Below are positions 63,001 to 64,000 of a stretch of 64,000 nt of DNA, piece by piece. Position 1 is the stretch's first letter; every line of letters begins with the position of its first letter. A program made the position numbers and the translations under genes. The notes beneath the pieces were generated by a model that was not told where the DNA came from, ran no database searches, and saw only the letters and a list, made by a program, of their open reading frames with translations. Source of the DNA: Odiellus spinosus (taxonomy: Eukaryota > Arthropoda > Arachnida > Opiliones > Phalangiidae); the NCBI GenBank assembly GCA_963920705.1, contig CAWUCO010000207.1, positions 682,001-746,000 of the forward strand, given 5' to 3'.

Positions 63001-64000
63001 TACAATATCAAAATAGTCAAATTTCAGATTTTAAAAATACGCTTTTTGATATGAGATGCTTTTTTTTGAATTTGCCATATTTTCCATGTTTTCAACGGAT
63101 TTTCCAAAACTCTTGTTTTTTAGATTGATCAATATTTGCTCTTTCGATAGGTGTTGATTTTGTCTAATCGCTTAAAAATCAAATGTTTTGTGTCCATTTG
63201 AATCCAATAATCTTTGATTTTTAAGCGTTTTTGCTTAATTTCAACCCATTTTATATTTGTTACGGTCTGGAAATTTATACAAAACCAATGTCATTCGAAA
63301 GAGCAGTTATTGGACAGTCTAAATAATAAGAGTTTTCAAAAATCCGTAGAAAAACAAGAATAATACTACCAATTCAAGAAATCATACAATATTAAAATAG
63401 TCAAATTTTAGATTTTAAAAATACGCTTTTTGATATTAGATGTTTTTTTGAATTTGCCATATTTTCCATATTTTTCAACGGATTTTCTAAAACTCTTGTT
63501 TTTTAGATTGATCAATATTTGCTCTTTCGACAAGTGTTAATTTTGTCTAAATCGCTTAAAAATCAAATGTTTTGTGTCCATTTGAATCCAATAATCTTTG
63601 ATTTCTAAGCGTTTTTGCTTAATTTCAACCCATTTGATATTTGTTACGCTTTGGCAATTTAGACAAAACCAATTTCATTCGAAAGAGCAATTATTGGACA
63701 GTCTAAATAATAAGAGTTTTCAAAAATCCGTTGAAAAACAAGAATAATATGACCAATTCAATAAATCATACAATATCAAAATAGTCGAATTTCAGATTTT
63801 AAAAATACGCTTTTTGATATGAGATGTTTTTTTGAATTTGCCATATTTTCCATGTTTTTCAACGGATTTTCCAAAACTCTTGTTTTTTAGATTGATCAAT
63901 ATTTGCTCTTTCGACAAGTGTTAATTTTGTCTAAATCGCTTAAAAATCAAATGTTTTGTGTCCATTTGAATCCAATAATCTTTGATTTCTAAGCGTTTTT

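Larger units (their letters stand above)
36001..64000. repeat. Satellite array, subfamily B, ~73 monomers
   Basis: Head-to-tail monomers of about 382-386 bp carrying diagnostic bases GTTACGCTCTGG (or GTTACGTTTTGG), ATTTGCCATAT, ATAGGTGTTGATTTTG, AAAAATACGC, AATAATATGACC, GCAGTTATTGGACAG and TTTCAACCCA. Lengths vary mainly through the T run after TTAGATG. Left-arm variants include CCAATTAGAGAAATC, GACATATTC and TTGGAGAGTC, whose combinations mark local duplications. No insertion larger than a few bases and no gene are visible over the 28 kb. Confidence 0.93.

Noticed and set aside
1..64000. CRISPR array
   Set aside because: Repeats are ~383 bp and adjoin directly; there are no unique spacers between short repeats and no cas genes.
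1..64000. Functional centromere
   Set aside because: Satellite organisation alone does not show CENP-A occupancy. No CENP-B-box-like motif was seen, and such arrays are also common in pericentromeric or subtelomeric heterochromatin.

Overview
The window is almost entirely one AT-rich satellite DNA array with a monomer of about 383 bp (roughly 165 head-to-tail copies). It is interrupted by two short unrelated insertions (9651-10108 and 29772-30078) and a few micro-indels. I see no conventional gene, rRNA, tRNA or CRISPR array. The many 60-120 codon open frames are phased copies of the repeat and are not convincing genes. This organisation (long tandem array, nested higher-order repeats, insertions with target-site duplications) is typical of heterochromatin in a nuclear eukaryotic genome. 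Species cannot be read from the sequence. One insertion begins with an arthropod-type initiator motif (TCAGTT), which weakly hints at an arthropod.

The monomer has a clear architecture, described on the copy at 17383-17765. A 127-bp left arm and a 126-bp right arm are inverted copies of each other (about 84% identical by hand alignment) around a 30-bp centre. The remaining ~125-bp spacer carries a second, perfect 12-15 bp inverted repeat closing a nearly invariant ~29-35 nt loop, then a small 6-bp hairpin that competes for the same bases. Transcripts of either strand could therefore fold into long hairpins, and the array can be read as alternating inverted half-units.

Layout: (1) 1-9650, subfamily A, organised in an ~4.2-kb (11-monomer) higher-order repeat with a 7-monomer offset superimposed. 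(2) 9651-10108, a GC-rich 458-bp insertion flanked by a 13-bp target-site duplication. (3) 10109-29771, subfamily A again, in successive local higher-order repeats of 5 (1914 bp), 2 (766 bp), 4 (1532 bp) and 7 (2678 bp) monomers. (4) 29772-30078, a 307-bp insertion with another 13-bp duplication, a perfect 24-bp palindrome followed by T at its right end, and a 30-codon lysine-rich open frame. (5) 30079 to about 36000, a mosaic of subfamily A, subfamily B and chimeric monomers. (6) About 36000-64000, subfamily B, with diagnostic changes at many positions and higher-order repeats of 4, 15, 12, 3 and 2 monomers.

There is no operon-like cooperation of genes. The interest lies in the dyad-structured satellite, the A-to-B subfamily change that falls at the second insertion, the changing higher-order period along the array, and the two compact insertions whose identity I cannot name.
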